NCBI GenBank assembly: GCA_045543655.1
Contig: JAZPXN010000035.1
Coordinates: 1-64,000, forward strand
DNA from: RGIG995 sp045543655
Lineage (GTDB): Bacteria > Bacillota > Clostridia > Oscillospirales > UBA644
Direction of reading: 5' to 3'
DNA: 64,000 nucleotides
The notes beneath the pieces are model-generated. The model made no database searches. It was not told where the DNA came from and saw only the letters and a program-made list of their open reading frames with translations. A program made the translations under genes and the position numbers. Below are positions 23,562 to 33,374 of the stretch, one piece after another (the first letter of the stretch is position 1; every line of letters starts with the position of its first letter).

Positions 23562-24767
23562 ATGGCACAGGAAAAACCTACCCGCAACCTGAATATGCAG
23601 TACCTTCCGAAGACTCCTTCGGATCGGATGATCCGTTCCCTTCTTTCTTCCGTTGCCGACGATTCAAAAGAATATACGCTTCTTCCCGGCTTTTGCGACG
23701 TGCACGTTCATTTTCGCGAGCCGGGTTTTTGCTGCAAGGAAGATATCGCCTCCGGCTCGGCGGCCGCGGCAAAGGGCGGATATACCGCCGTCTGCACCAT
23801 GCCGAACCTGGATCCGGTGCCCGATTCTCCGGAGCATCTGAAGGTCCAGACCGACGCCGTTGAGGCAAAGGCGAAGATCGCCGTCTATCCCTACGGCGCT
23901 ATCACCGTAGGCGAGCAGGGAAAAACGATGGCGGATCTGGAGGGAATGGCAGAAAACGTCGTCGCCTTTTCCGACGACGGGAGAGGCGTGCAGAGCGACG
24001 AAATGATGGCCGACGCGATGAAAAGAGCCAAGGCTCTGGGGAAAATCATCGCCGCCCATACGGAGGTGGACGCCCTGAAGGGAGGCTGCATCCATCAGGG
24101 AGAATACGCAAAAGCCCACGGGCACACCGGGATTCCCTCCGCCTGCGAATATCTGCAGATCCAACGGGATCTTGAGCTGGTGAAAAAGATCGGTTGCGCC
24201 TACCACGTCTGCCACGTATCGGCAAAGGAAAGCGTGGAAATGATACGGCAGGCAAAAAAAGCCGGACTGGACGTCACCTGTGAAACGGCACCCCATTATC
24301 TGATTTTCGACGATTCCCATCTCCGGGAGGACGGCAAATGGAAGATGAATCCCCCCTTGCGGGCCGCCGCCGACCGGGAAGCGCTGATCGAAGGAATCCT
24401 GGACGGAACCGTGGTTATGATCGCCACCGACCACGCCCCCCATACGGCGGAAGAAAAAAGCCGGGGGCTGGAGAAAAGCCTGTTCGGCATCGTGGGGCTG
24501 GAAACCGCCTTCCCCGCAACGTATACCCATTTCGTCCGGACGGGAATTATGACCATGGAAAAGCTGCTGGAGCTGATGGTCTACGCTCCCCGCAAGCGCT
24601 TCGGCATTCCTTTGGGAGACGAGGATTTCTCCCTGTGGGATCTCAATGCGAAATATACCGTCGATCCCTCCACCTTCGCCACCCGGGGACGGGCAACGCC
24701 CTTCGAAGGCGCGGAGCTGTACGCAAAGCACGTCGCCACGGTATTCGGCGGCAAGGAACTCAAGTAA
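23562..24767 (+). CDS. pyrC: Dihydroorotase
   Basis: A 401-aa zinc amidohydrolase that cyclises carbamoyl-aspartate to dihydroorotate, step three of UMP synthesis. Metal motif DVHVHFREPGF is at about 46-56. Also visible are YTAVCTMPNLDPVPDSPE, VCHVSAKESVEMIRQAKK, and the third-metal aspartate in MIATDHAPHTAEEK. The type I signature fits a class that carries DHAPH. GGAGG precedes the ATG. It is first behind the PyrR leader and followed by carB after 37 bases. Confidence 0.95.
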   Translation: MAQEKPTRNLNMQYLPKTPSDRMIRSLLSSVADDSKEYTLLPGFCDVHVHFREPGFCCKEDIASGSAAAAKGGYTAVCTMPNLDPVPDSPEHLKVQTDAVEAKAKIAVYPYGAITVGEQGKTMADLEGMAENVVAFSDDGRGVQSDEMMADAMKRAKALGKIIAAHTEVDALKGGCIHQGEYAKAHGHTGIPSACEYLQIQRDLELVKKIGCAYHVCHVSAKESVEMIRQAKKAGLDVTCETAPHYLIFDDSHLREDGKWKMNPPLRAAADREALIEGILDGTVVMIATDHAPHTAEEKSRGLEKSLFGIVGLETAFPATYTHFVRTGIMTMEKLLELMVYAPRKRFGIPLGDEDFSLWDLNAKYTVDPSTFATRGRATPFEGAELYAKHVATVFGGKELK

Positions 24768-24804
24768 TTTTTTAACGATTGAATATATTAAGGAGGCCAC
24801 GAAA

Positions 24805-27800
24805 ATGCCCAAAAGAACAGATATCAAAAAGATCCTCATCATTGGCTCCGGTCCCATCGTCATCGGCCAGGCTGCCGAATTCGACTACGCCGGAACCCAA
24901 GCCTGCCTCGCCCTGAAGGAAGAAGGCTACGAGGTCGTTCTCTGCAACTCCAACCCCGCTACCATCATGACCGATACCTCCATTGCGGACAAGGTCTATA
25001 TGGAGCCCCTGACCCTGGAATATATCGCCAAAATCATCCGCTACGAGCGCCCCGACGCCATCGTCCCCGGCATCGGAGGACAGACCGGACTGAACCTGGC
25101 CATGCAGCTGGAGCGCAAGGGCATTCTGAAGGAATGTCAGGTGGAGCTTCTGGGCACCTCCAGCAAATCCATCGAGCGGGCCGAGGACCGGGAGCTGTTC
25201 AAGGAGCTTTGCCAGTCCATTAACGAGCCGGTCATTCCCTCGGAGATCACCTACGATATTGAACAGGCCAAGGCCGCGGCAGCCCGCATCGGATATCCCG
25301 TGGTTCTGCGCCCCGCCTTTACGCTGGGCGGCACCGGCGGCGGCTTTGCTTACAGTGAGGAAGAGCTGGTCGAGGTCGGTCTCAACGCCTTCAAGCTCTC
25401 TCCCGTGCATCAGGTTCTGATCGAAAAGTCGGTCAAGGGCTACAAGGAAATCGAATTCGAGGTCATGCGGGACTCCAACGATCACGCCATCACCATCTGC
25501 GGCATGGAGAATATCGACCCCGTGGGCGTGCATACCGGGGACTCTCTGGTGGTCGCCCCCATCATGACCCTGAGCGAGCACGACCAGAAGATGCTCAACG
25601 ATTCCGCCATCAAGATCATCAAGGAACTGAAGATCGAAGGGGGATGCAACGTTCAGTTTGCCCTGAACCCCCATTCCTCCGAATACTATCTCATTGAAGT
25701 CAATCCCCGGGTCTCCCGGTCCTCCGCTCTGGCCTCCAAGGCCTCCGGCTATCCCATTGCCCGGGTCACCGCAAAAATTGCCGTAGGCATGGCGCTGGAG
25801 GATATCAAGATCGCCAACACCAACGCCGCCTTCGAGCCTCAGCTGGATTACGTCATCGCAAAGCTTCCCCGCTTCCCCTTCGACAAATTCACCTCGGCCA
25901 CCAACAAGCTGGGCACCCAGATGAAGGCCACCGGGGAAGTCATGGGCATCGGCGCCAACCTGGAGGAATGTCTGCTGAAGGGCATCCGCTCTCTGGAGAT
26001 CGGCGCCAACCATATTTATCTTTCCAAGTTTGACAACATGTCCGTGGACGAGCTTCTGGACTATATCAAGGAATTCCGCTCCGACAACATCTTCGCCATC
26101 GCAGAGCTGTTCTATCACGGCGTTTCGGTGGAGAAGATCCACGAGATCACTCAGATTACCGAATTCTTCCTGGAAGCCATCAAACGCATCGTGGACATGG
26201 AAGAGACCCTGAAAAAGAACGTCAAGGATCTCGATACTCTGAAGTCCGCCAAGAAGATGGGCTTCGGGGACAAATACATTGCCCGGATGTGGAACTGCAC
26301 CGAGCTGGACGTTTACAACTTCCGGAAGGAAAACAACGTATTCCCCGTCTTCCGCATGGTGGACACCTGCCATACGGGGGCGTATATCCCCTACTTCTAC
26401 TCTTCTTACACCGGCGAAAACGCCTCGGTCATCACCGATAAGAAGAAGATCGTCGTTCTCGGCGCCGGCCCCATCCGCATCGGCCAGGGGGTGGAATTCG
26501 ACTATTCCACCGTTCACGCCGTGACCACCATCAAGAATTCCGGCTACGAAGCCATTATCATCAACAATAACCCCGAAACGGTCTCCACCGACTATACCAC
26601 CGCCGATAAGCTGTATTTCGAGCCCCTGACTCCCGAAGACGTGATGAACATCATCGAATTCGAAAAGCCCGAAGGGGTGGTGGCTTCTCTGGGCGGACAG
26701 ACCGCCATCAATCTGGCACAGCCCCTCACCGACCGGGGCGTGAAGATCATTGGCACCGACTGCGCGGCCATCGACCGGGCGGAAGACCGTAACGCCTTCG
26801 AAAATCTGCTCAACGAGTTGAATATTCCCCGGGCCAAGGGACAGGCCGTCACCAATATGGAGGACGGTCTGAAGGCGGCGGCGGAGATCGGATATCCCGT
26901 CCTCGTCCGTCCCTCCTTCGTCCTCGGCGGACGGGCCATGCAGATCGTGGCCAACGAGGAGCAGCTGAAGCACTATCTGAAGACCGCCGTTGAAATCGAC
27001 GAGGACAAGCCCGTGCTGGTGGACAAATACATTTCCGGCCGGGAGGTTGAGGTCGACGCCATCTGCGACGGACGGAACGTCTTCGTTCCCGGGATCATGG
27101 AACTGGTGGAGCGCACCGGCGTTCACTCCGGGGACTCCATCTCGGTCTATCCCTCCTTCTCGGTTTCCGACAAGGTCAAGGGCACCATCCTGCAGTACGC
27201 CAAGCAGCTGGGCCTCGGCATCGGCATCGTGGGGCTTTACAACATCCAGTTTATCGTGGACAAGGAAGACAACGTTTATATCATCGAGGTCAATCCCCGC
27301 TCCTCCCGGACCGTCCCCTTCCTCTCCAAGGCTACCGGATATTCTCTGGCCGACATTGCCACCGAAGTCATTCTGGGCAAATCTCTGAAGGAGCAGGGCA
27401 TCTTCGACATCTATCCCGACGAAAAGAAGCGCTGGTACGTAAAAGCACCGGTCTTCTCCTTCAATAAGATCCGGGGCTTGGACGCTTACCTCTCTCCCGA
27501 AATGAAATCCACCGGGGAAGCCATCGGATACGACGACAAGATGAACGGCGCCTGCTACAAGGCTCTCCAGGCCGCCGGAATGCACCTGCAGAATTACGGC
27601 ACCGTCTTTGCCACCATCGCCGACGTGGATAAGGAGGAGGCTCTGCCCCTCATCCGCCGGTTCTATAACCTGGGCTTCAACATCCAGGCCACCGAGGGCA
27701 CCGCGAAGTATCTGAAAGAAAACGGCATCCGCACCCACGCCCTGAAGAAGATCAGCGACGGCAGCGAGGAGATTCCCGACGCTCTGCGGCAGGGTCACGT

Positions 27801-27981
27801 GGCTTACGTGATCAACACCAAGGATCCCTCCTCTGACGGCACCGACAACAACGACGGCGCCCAGATCCGGAACCTGGCCACCGAATACAACGTCACCCTC
27901 TTCACCGCTCTGGATACCGTCAAGGTGCTTCTGGACGTGCTGGAAGAAACCACCCTCTGCATCTCCACCATCGACGCGTAA
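24805..27981 (+). CDS. carB: Carbamoyl-phosphate synthase large subunit
   Basis: A 1058-aa protein of full family length that makes carbamoyl phosphate from bicarbonate, ammonia and two ATP. The two homologous halves each begin with IGSGPIVIGQAAEFDYAGTQ-type and LGAGPIRIGQGVEFDY motifs and contain an ATP-grasp domain (about 130-330 and 670-870). The C-terminal 130 residues form the MGS-like allosteric domain. ATG at 24805 follows AAGGAGG. The glutaminase subunit gene carA is not next to it or anywhere in the window, so CarA must be encoded elsewhere. Confidence 0.97.
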   Translation: MPKRTDIKKILIIGSGPIVIGQAAEFDYAGTQACLALKEEGYEVVLCNSNPATIMTDTSIADKVYMEPLTLEYIAKIIRYERPDAIVPGIGGQTGLNLAMQLERKGILKECQVELLGTSSKSIERAEDRELFKELCQSINEPVIPSEITYDIEQAKAAAARIGYPVVLRPAFTLGGTGGGFAYSEEELVEVGLNAFKLSPVHQVLIEKSVKGYKEIEFEVMRDSNDHAITICGMENIDPVGVHTGDSLVVAPIMTLSEHDQKMLNDSAIKIIKELKIEGGCNVQFALNPHSSEYYLIEVNPRVSRSSALASKASGYPIARVTAKIAVGMALEDIKIANTNAAFEPQLDYVIAKLPRFPFDKFTSATNKLGTQMKATGEVMGIGANLEECLLKGIRSLEIGANHIYLSKFDNMSVDELLDYIKEFRSDNIFAIAELFYHGVSVEKIHEITQITEFFLEAIKRIVDMEETLKKNVKDLDTLKSAKKMGFGDKYIARMWNCTELDVYNFRKENNVFPVFRMVDTCHTGAYIPYFYSSYTGENASVITDKKKIVVLGAGPIRIGQGVEFDYSTVHAVTTIKNSGYEAIIINNNPETVSTDYTTADKLYFEPLTPEDVMNIIEFEKPEGVVASLGGQTAINLAQPLTDRGVKIIGTDCAAIDRAEDRNAFENLLNELNIPRAKGQAVTNMEDGLKAAAEIGYPVLVRPSFVLGGRAMQIVANEEQLKHYLKTAVEIDEDKPVLVDKYISGREVEVDAICDGRNVFVPGIMELVERTGVHSGDSISVYPSFSVSDKVKGTILQYAKQLGLGIGIVGLYNIQFIVDKEDNVYIIEVNPRSSRTVPFLSKATGYSLADIATEVILGKSLKEQGIFDIYPDEKKRWYVKAPVFSFNKIRGLDAYLSPEMKSTGEAIGYDDKMNGACYKALQAAGMHLQNYGTVFATIADVDKEEALPLIRRFYNLGFNIQATEGTAKYLKENGIRTHALKKISDGSEEIPDALRQGHVAYVINTKDPSSDGTDNNDGAQIRNLATEYNVTLFTALDTVKVLLDVLEETTLCISTIDA

Positions 27982-27993
27982 GGAGCAAGCGCT

Positions 27994-28725
27994 ATGATTC
28001 AATCCATCTTTACCGTCACGGAAAATATTCCGCTGACCAAAGACGTTATGAAAATGACTCTGACCGGGGATTGCAGCGCCATCACCTGCCCCGGCCAGTT
28101 CGTCAATCTGAAGATCGAAGGCCGCTACCTGCGGCGCCCCATCTCGGTCTGTGACCGGCAGGGAAGCGAGTTGACCCTGATCTATAAGATCGTGGGCGGC
28201 GGCACGAAGGATATGTCCGAAATGCCCGCCGGGACGAAGATCGACATCCTCACGGGGCTCGGCAACGGCTACGATCTGACCAAGGCGGGAGACCGTCCCC
28301 TGTTGGTAGGGGGCGGCGTAGGCGTGCCTCCCATGTATCTGCTGGCCAAGGACCTGATCGCCCAGGGCAAGAAGGTTTCGGTCATTCTGGGCTTCAACAC
28401 CGCCGGCGAGGTTTTTTACGAAGAAGAATTCAAAGCCCTCGGATGTGACGTGCGCGTCACCACCGTGGACGGAAGCCGGGGAATCAAGGGCTTCGTCACC
28501 GATGCCCTCGACGGCATCGACGCCACCTATTTCTTTACCTGCGGTCCCGAGCCCATGCTGAAGGCCCTGTATCACAAGACCGAGATTTCCGGCCAGTTCA
28601 GCTTCGAAGAGCGGATGGGCTGCGGCTTCGGCGCCTGCATGGGCTGCTCCTGCAAGACCAAATACGGAAACAAGCGCATCTGCAAGGACGGCCCCGTGCT
28701 GGAGAAGGAGGAAATTATATGGTAA
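27994..28725 (+). CDS. pyrK: Dihydroorotate dehydrogenase B electron transfer subunit
   Basis: A 243-aa FAD- and 2Fe-2S-protein that passes electrons from dihydroorotate dehydrogenase to NAD+. FAD-binding YLRRPISVCDRQG is near residue 45 and the NAD-binding PLLVGGGVGVPPMYLLAK follows. The C-terminal 2Fe-2S motif is ERMGCGFGACMGCSCKTK with a last cysteine in RICKDGP. It lies 12 bases behind carB and its last seven bases overlap pyrD, as usual for this pair. Confidence 0.96.
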   Translation: MIQSIFTVTENIPLTKDVMKMTLTGDCSAITCPGQFVNLKIEGRYLRRPISVCDRQGSELTLIYKIVGGGTKDMSEMPAGTKIDILTGLGNGYDLTKAGDRPLLVGGGVGVPPMYLLAKDLIAQGKKVSVILGFNTAGEVFYEEEFKALGCDVRVTTVDGSRGIKGFVTDALDGIDATYFFTCGPEPMLKALYHKTEISGQFSFEERMGCGFGACMGCSCKTKYGNKRICKDGPVLEKEEIIW

Positions 28726-29627
28726 ATACGAAAGTAACGCTGTGCGGCATTGAAATGGACAACCCCGTCATCCCCGCCAGCGGAACCTTCGGCTACGGAT
28801 ACGAATTTGCCGAACTGTACGATATCAATATTTTGGGGTCCTTCTCTTTTAAGGGGACTACCCTGGAGCCCCGATTCGGGAACCCTACTCCCCGCATTGC
28901 GGAATGCACCGCCGGCATGATCAACGCGGTCGGTCTGCAGAATCCCGGGGTGGACAAGGTCATCTCCGAAGAGCTGCCCCGGCTGGCAAAATGCTTCCGT
29001 AAGCCGGTCATGGCCAACGTCAGCGGATTTTCCGTGCCCGATTACGCGGCCACCTGCGAAAAGCTGGACAAATGCGATCAGGTAGGTTGGCTTGAAGTCA
29101 ACGTTTCCTGCCCGAACGTCCACGGCGGCGGGATGTCCTTCGGGACCTCCCCCGAGGCGGCGGCAGAGGTAACGAGAGCCGTCAAGGCCGTCACCAAGAA
29201 GCCGGTCATCATCAAGCTTTCCCCCAACGTCACCGATATCGTTTCCATCGCCAAGGCCTGCGAAGAAGCGGGCGCCGACGGCATCAGTCTGATCAATACC
29301 CTTTTGGGAATGCGCATCGATCTGAAAACGAAAAAACCGGTCATCGCCAATAAAATGGGCGGATTTTCCGGATCGGCCATCTTCCCCGTAGCGGTGCGGA
29401 TGGTCTATCAGGTGGCCCACGCGGTCGATATCCCCGTGGTGGGCATGGGAGGCGTGACCACGGCGGAAGACGTCATTGAGCTGATGCTCGCCGGAGCGAC
29501 GGCCGTTCAGGTAGGCGCCGCAAATCTCATCGAGCCCTACGCTTGCAAAAATATCATCGAAGATCTGCCGCGGGTCATGGAAAAGTACGGGATTTCCGAC
29601 CTGAACGACATTATCGGAAAGGCGTAA
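28719..29627 (+). CDS. pyrD: Dihydroorotate dehydrogenase B catalytic subunit
   Basis: A 302-aa FMN TIM-barrel enzyme that oxidises dihydroorotate to orotate with PyrK. Class 1B features are NPVIPASGTFGYGYEFAEL, NAVGLQNPGVDKV and LEVNVSCPNVHGGGMSFGT, the latter holding the catalytic cysteine of class 1 enzymes. IIKLSPNVTDIV and VVGMGGVTTAEDVIELMLAG bind FMN. The start lies inside the end of pyrK, so the two are translated together. Confidence 0.96.
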   Translation: MVNTKVTLCGIEMDNPVIPASGTFGYGYEFAELYDINILGSFSFKGTTLEPRFGNPTPRIAECTAGMINAVGLQNPGVDKVISEELPRLAKCFRKPVMANVSGFSVPDYAATCEKLDKCDQVGWLEVNVSCPNVHGGGMSFGTSPEAAAEVTRAVKAVTKKPVIIKLSPNVTDIVSIAKACEEAGADGISLINTLLGMRIDLKTKKPVIANKMGGFSGSAIFPVAVRMVYQVAHAVDIPVVGMGGVTTAEDVIELMLAGATAVQVGAANLIEPYACKNIIEDLPRVMEKYGISDLNDIIGKA

Positions 29628-29632
29628 CCGTT

Positions 29633-30430
29633 ATGATATTCAAAACCATTCCCCTCCGCGCCGACGATCCGGAGATCACGCTGGACGCCTACGTTGCGGA
29701 TCAATACAAGAAAAGTCTGCGCAAGGCCCTTCTGGTCATCCCCGGAGGCGGCTACGGCGGCATCTGCTCCGACCGGGAAGGAGAGCCGATCGCTCTGGCC
29801 TTCCTGCCCTACGGATACAACGCCTTCGTGCTGAAATATTCCGTAGGACGCAAGCGTCCCTTCCCCGCGCAGCTGATCGAGGCAGCCACGGCAATCAAGC
29901 ATATCAAGGATCACGCCGAAGAATACGGCATTGATCCGGAAGAGCTGTTCGTCACCGGCTTTTCCGCCGGAGGACACCTAACCGCATCCTGCGGAATTCT
30001 ATGGAAGCACCCTGCCGTTTACCAGGCGCTGGAGATGCCCTACGGATACAACAAGCCCAAGGGGATCATGCCCATCTACCCCGTCGTCAACGGTCACGAG
30101 GGTTCCTTTAAGAATCTTTGGTGCACCGACGATCCTACCGAGGATCAGCGGGCCCAGACCTATCTGAACCTTCACGTAGACGAAGACTCCTCCCCTGCCT
30201 TTATCCTGCATACCTTCACCGATCAGATCGTGCCGGTGCAGGATTCTCTGGATCTGGCCAACGCCTACATCAAGGCCGGCGTTCCCATTGAGATGCATAT
30301 TTATCCCAAGGGTCCCCACGGCATGGCTCTGGCAAACCGAATCACCGCATGGGACGGCCAGGAGGCCTACGTAAACCCCGAGATCGCCAAATGGGTCGGC
30401 ATGGCCGCCGCATGGGCAGACAGTCTGTAA
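29633..30430 (+). CDS. Alpha/beta hydrolase (esterase-like) inside the pyr operon
   Basis: A 265-aa cytoplasmic alpha/beta hydrolase. The oxyanion region LLVIPGGGYGGICSDREGEP and nucleophile elbow VTGFSAGGHLTAS (G-x-S-x-G) resemble BD-FAE/acetyl-xylan-esterase-like proteins. The catalytic aspartate is probably in FILHTFTDQIVPVQDS and the histidine in IYPKGPHGMAL. ATG at 29633 was chosen as it lies right after the pyrD stop (29627). It is in the operon by spacing (six bases to pyrD, 26 to pyrF), yet no pyrimidine step needs an esterase. It may act on acetylated or acylated sugars. Confidence 0.87.
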   Translation: MIFKTIPLRADDPEITLDAYVADQYKKSLRKALLVIPGGGYGGICSDREGEPIALAFLPYGYNAFVLKYSVGRKRPFPAQLIEAATAIKHIKDHAEEYGIDPEELFVTGFSAGGHLTASCGILWKHPAVYQALEMPYGYNKPKGIMPIYPVVNGHEGSFKNLWCTDDPTEDQRAQTYLNLHVDEDSSPAFILHTFTDQIVPVQDSLDLANAYIKAGVPIEMHIYPKGPHGMALANRITAWDGQEAYVNPEIAKWVGMAAAWADSL

Positions 30431-30456
30431 ATTATTGATTCAAAAGGAGATATATC

Positions 30457-31155
30457 ATGGGAAAAGACGTTATCATCGCCTGCGATTTTGACAGCGCGGA
30501 AAAAACCTTTGCCTTCCTCGACAAATTCACCGGCCGCAAGCCCTTCGTGAAAATCGGAATGGAGCTGTACTACGCCGAAGGCCCTTCCATCGTGAAGGAG
30601 ATCAAAAAGCGAGGGCATAAGATCTTCTTGGATCTGAAGCTCCACGATATCCCCAACACCGTAAAGAAATCCATGGCGGTCCTGTCCCGCCTTGACGTGG
30701 ATATGACCAACCTCCACGCCGCCGGCACCTGCCGGATGATGGAGGCCGCCATCGAGGGGCTGACCCGTCCCGACGGCACCCGCCCCCTGCTCATTGCCGT
30801 CACCCAGCTGACCTCTACCGACCAGGAGAGCATGGAAAAGGATCTCTGGATCGAAAAGCCCATCGCCGACGTGGTCATGCATTACGCTCATAACGCCAAG
30901 CTCGCCGGTCTGGACGGCGTGGTCTGCTCTCCCCTTGAGGCGGGCAAGGTTCACGATACCTGCGGCAAGGACTTCGTCACCGTTACCCCCGGCGTTCGCT
31001 TTGCCGACGGTGACGTCGGAGACCAGAAGCGGGTCATGACCCCCGCCCAGGCAAAAGAGATCGGCTCCGATTATATCGTGGTCGGCCGTCCCATTACCGC
31101 CGCCGAAGACCCCGTGGCCGCCTACGAGCGCTGCATTGCGGAATTCGTGGGGTAA
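30457..31155 (+). CDS. pyrF: Orotidine-5'-phosphate decarboxylase
   Basis: A 232-aa decarboxylase of the short bacterial type that turns OMP into UMP. The catalytic D-x-K-x-x-D motif is in IFLDLKLHDIPNTV. FVKIGMELYYAEGPSIV, VTPGVRF and YIVVGRPITAAEDPVAAY bind substrate phosphate. AAAGGAGAT precedes ATG. It sits between two hydrolase genes that have no known part in the pathway. Confidence 0.96.
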   Translation: MGKDVIIACDFDSAEKTFAFLDKFTGRKPFVKIGMELYYAEGPSIVKEIKKRGHKIFLDLKLHDIPNTVKKSMAVLSRLDVDMTNLHAAGTCRMMEAAIEGLTRPDGTRPLLIAVTQLTSTDQESMEKDLWIEKPIADVVMHYAHNAKLAGLDGVVCSPLEAGKVHDTCGKDFVTVTPGVRFADGDVGDQKRVMTPAQAKEIGSDYIVVGRPITAAEDPVAAYERCIAEFVG

Positions 31156-31159
31156 TCCA

Positions 31160-31777
31160 ATGAAAAAGGTAATTCTGCTTGGAGACTCCATCCGCATGAT
31201 GGGATACGGAGACGCCGTAGCTCAGGCCTTGTCCGAGGACTTTCAGGTCTGGCAGCCCTCCGAAAATTGCCGCTCTGCCCAGCACACCCTGCGCGGGCTG
31301 TTCGATTGGAGAGAGAATCTGAACGGAGCGGACATCGTCCATTGGAACAACGGGCATTGGGATCTATGCAATCTGTTCGGAGACGGAAATTTCACCCCCA
31401 TCGACCGCTACGTGGAGGAAATGGTCCGGATCGCGACCCTGCTGAAGGCGCAGGCAAAGACCGTGATTTTCGCCACCACGACCCCCGTCCGACCGGAGAA
31501 CAGATATAATAAAAATTCCGACGTAGAGCGGTACAATCAGGCGCTGATTCCCCGGCTGAAGGAGATGGGCATCGAGATCAACGACCTCTACACTCCCCTT
31601 TCCCGGGATATCCCCCGCTATATCTGTAACGATCTGATCCACCTGAGCGAGGAAGGGATCTCCCTCTGTGCCCAATACGTGGAGCAGGCCATCCGTGCCG
31701 CCGCAAAAAACCTCCCGGAGGAAGATCCGGAGATTGCCGCTGCGGAAGGTTCCGGGGAATCCGGAGCACCCATCTGA
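31160..31777 (+). CDS. SGNH/GDSL hydrolase inside the pyr operon
   Basis: A 205-aa SGNH-fold esterase-like protein. Block I LLGDSIRMMGYGDAV carries the GDS nucleophile. Block III-like NNGHWDL and block V CNDLIHLSEEGISLCAQ (D-x-x-H) complete the triad. There is no signal peptide. The ATG lies four bases past the pyrF stop; the upstream spacing and 28 bases to pyrE put it firmly in the operon. Lipase, acetyl-esterase or acyl-transfer activity are possible. The acidic C-terminal tail (EEDPEIAAAEGS) looks disordered. Confidence 0.85.
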   Translation: MKKVILLGDSIRMMGYGDAVAQALSEDFQVWQPSENCRSAQHTLRGLFDWRENLNGADIVHWNNGHWDLCNLFGDGNFTPIDRYVEEMVRIATLLKAQAKTVIFATTTPVRPENRYNKNSDVERYNQALIPRLKEMGIEINDLYTPLSRDIPRYICNDLIHLSEEGISLCAQYVEQAIRAAAKNLPEEDPEIAAAEGSGESGAPI

Positions 31778-31805
31778 CCAAGATTTAAACAAAGGAGATA
31801 CAATC

Positions 31806-32462
31806 ATGGAAGCTTATAAGAGAGAGTTTATTGAATTTCTGCAATCCGCCGGCGTGTTGAAATTCGGCGATTTCACCGCAAAATCCGGCCGGAAGATCCC
31901 CTATTTCATCAATGCCGGCATGATCAAGACCGGAGACCAGATCACCAAAATGGGGGAATTTTACGCCAAAGCATACTTTGACAAGCTGGGCAAGAAGCAG
32001 ACCGTCCTTTACGGCCCCGCCTACAAGGGCATCCCCCTGTCCATTTCCGCCGCCGTGGCTCTGTCCAAAAACGGTCTTGACGTGCCCTTCTTCTTTAACC
32101 GCAAGGAAGTGAAGGATCACGGCGAGGGCGGCACCTTCGTGGGATACGTTCCTCAGGCCGGGGAAGAGATCGTCATCATCGAAGACGTTATCACCGCCGG
32201 CACCGCCATCCGGGAAAGCATGGAGATCCTGAAGCATCTTCAGGACACCAAGGTCGTGGCAACCTTCATCATGGTCGACCGGAAGGAAAAGGGTCAGACC
32301 GACAAGGGCGCCATGCAGGAAATCGAAGAGCAATTCGGCTTCCCCGTCTATTCCGTGGTGGACGTCTACGATATCATCGAATATCTGGAAGAGGATCCCG
32401 CCAACGAAGAAAACGTGACCCGGATCAAAAATTATCTTGCCGTTAACGGAGCGAAAGCATGA
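31806..32462 (+). CDS. pyrE: Orotate phosphoribosyltransferase
   Basis: A 218-aa type I phosphoribosyltransferase that joins orotate to PRPP. The PRPP loop is IVIIEDVITAGTAIRES, near residue 125. Other conserved parts are FTAKSGRKIPYFINAG, YGPAYKGIPLS and FFFNRKEVKDHGEGG. AAAGGAGATACA precedes ATG at 31806. Its last four bases overlap the pyrB start (ATGA). Confidence 0.96.
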   Translation: MEAYKREFIEFLQSAGVLKFGDFTAKSGRKIPYFINAGMIKTGDQITKMGEFYAKAYFDKLGKKQTVLYGPAYKGIPLSISAAVALSKNGLDVPFFFNRKEVKDHGEGGTFVGYVPQAGEEIVIIEDVITAGTAIRESMEILKHLQDTKVVATFIMVDRKEKGQTDKGAMQEIEEQFGFPVYSVVDVYDIIEYLEEDPANEENVTRIKNYLAVNGAKA

Positions 32463-33373
32463 GAAGCCTGATTGATATTCTCGACCTGTCCCCCGCAGAG
32501 ATCGACGAGCTGATCGCAAAGGCCAACGATATTATCGAAAACCCCGGAAAATATTCGGAAAAATGCAGGGGGAAGAAGCTTGCCACCCTCTTCTTCGAAC
32601 CGTCCACCCGCACCCGTCTCTCCTTTGAGGCGGCCATGTACGAGCTGGGCGGCAGCGTTCTGGGCTTTTCCGAGGCGCAGTCTTCTTCCGCCGCCAAGGG
32701 AGAAAGCGTTTCGGATACGGCCAAGACCGTCAGCTGTTACGCCGATATCATTGCGATGCGTCATCCCAAGGAAGGGGCCCCCTACGTGGCGTCCATGGCG
32801 GCGTCCATCCCCGTGATCAACGCCGGAGACGGCGGCCATAACCATCCCACCCAGACCCTGACCGACCTTCTGACCATCTCCCGGGAGAAGGGCAAAATCG
32901 ACGGACTGACGGTGGGCTTCTGCGGAGATTTGAAGTTCGGCCGGACGGTTCACTCCCTCATCGGAGCCCTGTCCCGCTATACCAACGTAAAGATCGTGCT
33001 GATCTCCCCCGAGGAGCTGAAGGTGCCCAGCTATATCAAGCAGGACGTACTGAAGAAAAACGGCATTGAATACGTGCAGACCACCGATCTGGAGGCGGCG
33101 TTGCCGGAGCTGGATATTCTGTATATGACCCGGGTTCAGCGGGAACGCTTCTTCAACGAAGAAGACTATCTCCGCCTGCGGGACAGCTATATTCTGACCC
33201 CCTCCAAGCTGAAAAACGCGAAATCCGACCTTTGCATCATGCATCCTCTGCCCCGGGTCAACGAGATCTCCGTAGAAATCGACGACGATCCGAGAGCCTG
33301 CTACTTCAAGCAGGTTCTGTACGGAAAATTCATCCGCATGGCCCTGATTCTGAAGCTTCTGGAGGTGGAATAA
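32459..33373 (+). CDS. pyrB: Aspartate carbamoyltransferase catalytic subunit
   Basis: A 304-aa catalytic chain that joins carbamoyl phosphate and aspartate. Carbamoyl-phosphate loop FFEPSTRTRLSFEAAM is near residue 45. IAMRHPKEGAPY, INAGDGGHNHPTQTLTDLLT and MHPLPRVNEIS are all present. Overlaps pyrE by four bases and is followed by pyrI after one base, as in enterobacterial-type holoenzymes built from both chains. Confidence 0.97.
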   Translation: MRSLIDILDLSPAEIDELIAKANDIIENPGKYSEKCRGKKLATLFFEPSTRTRLSFEAAMYELGGSVLGFSEAQSSSAAKGESVSDTAKTVSCYADIIAMRHPKEGAPYVASMAASIPVINAGDGGHNHPTQTLTDLLTISREKGKIDGLTVGFCGDLKFGRTVHSLIGALSRYTNVKIVLISPEELKVPSYIKQDVLKKNGIEYVQTTDLEAALPELDILYMTRVQRERFFNEEDYLRLRDSYILTPSKLKNAKSDLCIMHPLPRVNEISVEIDDDPRACYFKQVLYGKFIRMALILKLLEVE

Positions 33374-33374
33374 T

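Noticed and set aside
24772..28575. A 1267-codon open frame antisense to carB and pyrK
   Set aside because: It is a shadow of strong codon bias in GC-rich genes. carB has clear family motifs, ribosome binding site and full length; the antisense frame has no motif and a composition full of G, V, D and H typical of shadows.
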